Shown here one piece after another: positions 63,491 to 64,000 of a stretch of 64,000 nucleotides of DNA. The stretch is from Avibacterium paragallinarum (GTDB lineage Bacteria; Pseudomonadota; Gammaproteobacteria; Enterobacterales; Pasteurellaceae). The notes under the pieces are model-generated. The model was not told the origin of the DNA and did no database searches. It was given only the letters and a program-made list of their open reading frames with translations. The DNA is taken from contig NZ_UGHK01000001.1 in assembly GCF_900450705.1 (NCBI RefSeq), positions 62,001-126,000 of the forward strand, written 5' to 3'. The stretch's first letter is position 1, and every line of letters begins with the position of its first letter. Made by a program: the position numbers and the translations under genes.

Positions 63491-64000
63491 TGCAAGGTTT
63501 AAATCGTCTTTTAGCCCCACTTAAACGCAATTTAAAATCCCTGATAGCACGTGGTGTGGTTTCTATTGTAACAGACTCTTTTGCCCGTCAAAATCTGCAA
63601 TTACGTCTGCAAGCTGATGAGGTGATTGATGAGGTGGAACGTTTTCAAAATTACGGACATTCCAGTGTGCCTTTTGGCGGTGAAGCCATAGTGTTATCTG
63701 TAGGCGGTAAACGCTCGCATCTCATTGCTATTGCGGTTGAGGATAAAAGCGTGCGTCCAACTAATCTAAAAGTGGGTGATTCAGTTTTATATCATGCCGA
63801 AGGGCATCGCTTACTCTTAACCGAAAATGGAGAGGCCATTCTTACATGCAAAAAATTTGTGATTGATGCGGAAGAACAAGTGAAGTTTGAAACTCCACAA
63901 ACGCAATTTTCAGGTGATGTTGTTATTCTTGGAAAATCAACAGCAGAAGATCACATCTCCAACGGTAAAAGTGGTGCAAATCACGACCATGTAGTGGGGG
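63491..64000 (+). CDS. Baseplate protein gp45-like (3' end outside window)
   Basis: 170 codons are visible from the ATG at 63491. RNLKSLIARGVVSIVTDSFARQNLQLRLQADEVIDEVERFQNYGHSSVPFGGEAIVLSVGG is typical of Mu gp45, the spike/baseplate V protein, followed by a beta-helical spike region with HDHVVG. Its first codons contain a phased TTTAAA array. Confidence 0.9.
63499..63537. repeat. Phased TTTAAA array inside the start of the gp45 gene
   Basis: TTTAAA at 63499, TTTTAG at 63510, CTTAAA at 63521 and TTTAAA at 63532, each 11 bases apart, within coding sequence. A further TTTAAA lies at 63468. Confidence 0.55.

Larger units (their letters stand above)
36172..64000 (+). mobile_element. Mu-like prophage, left part (continues past the window)
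   Basis: The gene order follows phage Mu: repressor, ner, A, B, small early genes, Gam, GemA, Mor, lysis, terminase, portal, F, G, I, T, gp35-38, sheath, tube, gp41, tape measure, N, P, gp45. It starts within the abgT-like gene. Fibre genes and the right end lie outside. Uptake signals inside phage genes (for example near 48217 and 61619) suggest long association with this bacterial group. Broken sheath and tube genes mean it may not make particles. Confidence 0.92.

Noticed and set aside
36384-64000. That the two prophage segments are halves of one phage split by inversion
   Set aside because: Both carry a hub and a V/gp45-type baseplate protein, of different families (P2-type in the remnant, Mu-type in the second), so they overlap in function rather than complement each other.

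Overview
ORGANISM. The window looks like a chromosome segment of a Pasteurellaceae bacterium of the Haemophilus influenzae uptake-signal type. The 9-base DNA-uptake core AAGTGCGGT (or its complement) recurs throughout, including as inverted pairs at 5881-5908 and 54856-54883. Gene order (ubiE-ubiJ-ubiB; menA-rraA; zapA-6S RNA-fau divergent from ygfB-pepP-ubiH-ubiI) is that of gammaproteobacteria. I cannot name the species.

CORE LEFT PART, 1-15.6 kb. Housekeeping genes: ubiquinone synthesis (ubiB partial, ubiJ, ubiE, ubiH, ubiI), an anion transporter gene broken by one UGA codon, rraA, menA, trmO, a divergent glpF/glpK pair with CRP-like sites, xerC, fau, 6S RNA, zapA, ygfB and pepP.

SUGAR LOCI, 16-36 kb. 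A sugar ABC operon with two tandem diverged binding proteins ends in an ATPase gene cut off at 19.1 kb. A Mu-type prophage remnant lies there on the minus strand (19.1-28.1 kb). It holds only the right half of a phage: hub fragment, baseplate V/W/J/I, tail fibre, fibre assembly, then an accessory block of a papain-like protein (frameshifted), an Acb2/Tad1-hairpin-like protein, Com, and two DNA methyltransferases. It is cut at 28097 by an IS1016-like element with no target duplication. An intact ribose operon rbsDACBKR with a CRP site and a perfect RbsR-type operator follows, then an abgT-family transporter gene that is frameshifted and truncated.

SECOND MU-LIKE PROPHAGE, 36.17 kb to the window end. 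Left-end repeats, repressor, Ner, transposase A, ATPase B, small early genes, Gam, GemA, Mor, lysis genes (amidase, holin candidate, nested spanins), terminase, portal, MuF with a C-terminal nuclease-like domain, protease/scaffold, major head protein, sheath and tube (both frameshifted), tail chaperone with a likely -2 frameshift, tape measure, circularisation protein, hub (split) and baseplate protein (cut by the window end).

MOST INTERESTING. (1) A predicted 120-150 nt minus-strand RNA at 51.85-52.0 kb has a near-consensus sigma70 promoter, a 5' hairpin, a tRNA-like domain without an anticodon arm and a terminator. It fills the slot behind the MuF toxin-like gene where an immunity gene would be expected. 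(2) A 10-bp perfect hairpin presents the Shine-Dalgarno in its loop and buries the start codon of a cytosine methyltransferase-like gene, directly downstream of com: a Mu mom-type translation switch transplanted to another DNA-modification gene. (3) TTTAAA motifs spaced almost exactly 11 bp apart form arrays at many gene junctions of both prophages. (4) An anti-defence block contains an Acb2/Tad1-like protein. Several single-base frameshifts in homopolymers could be real decay, phase variation or base-calling error and need raw-read support.
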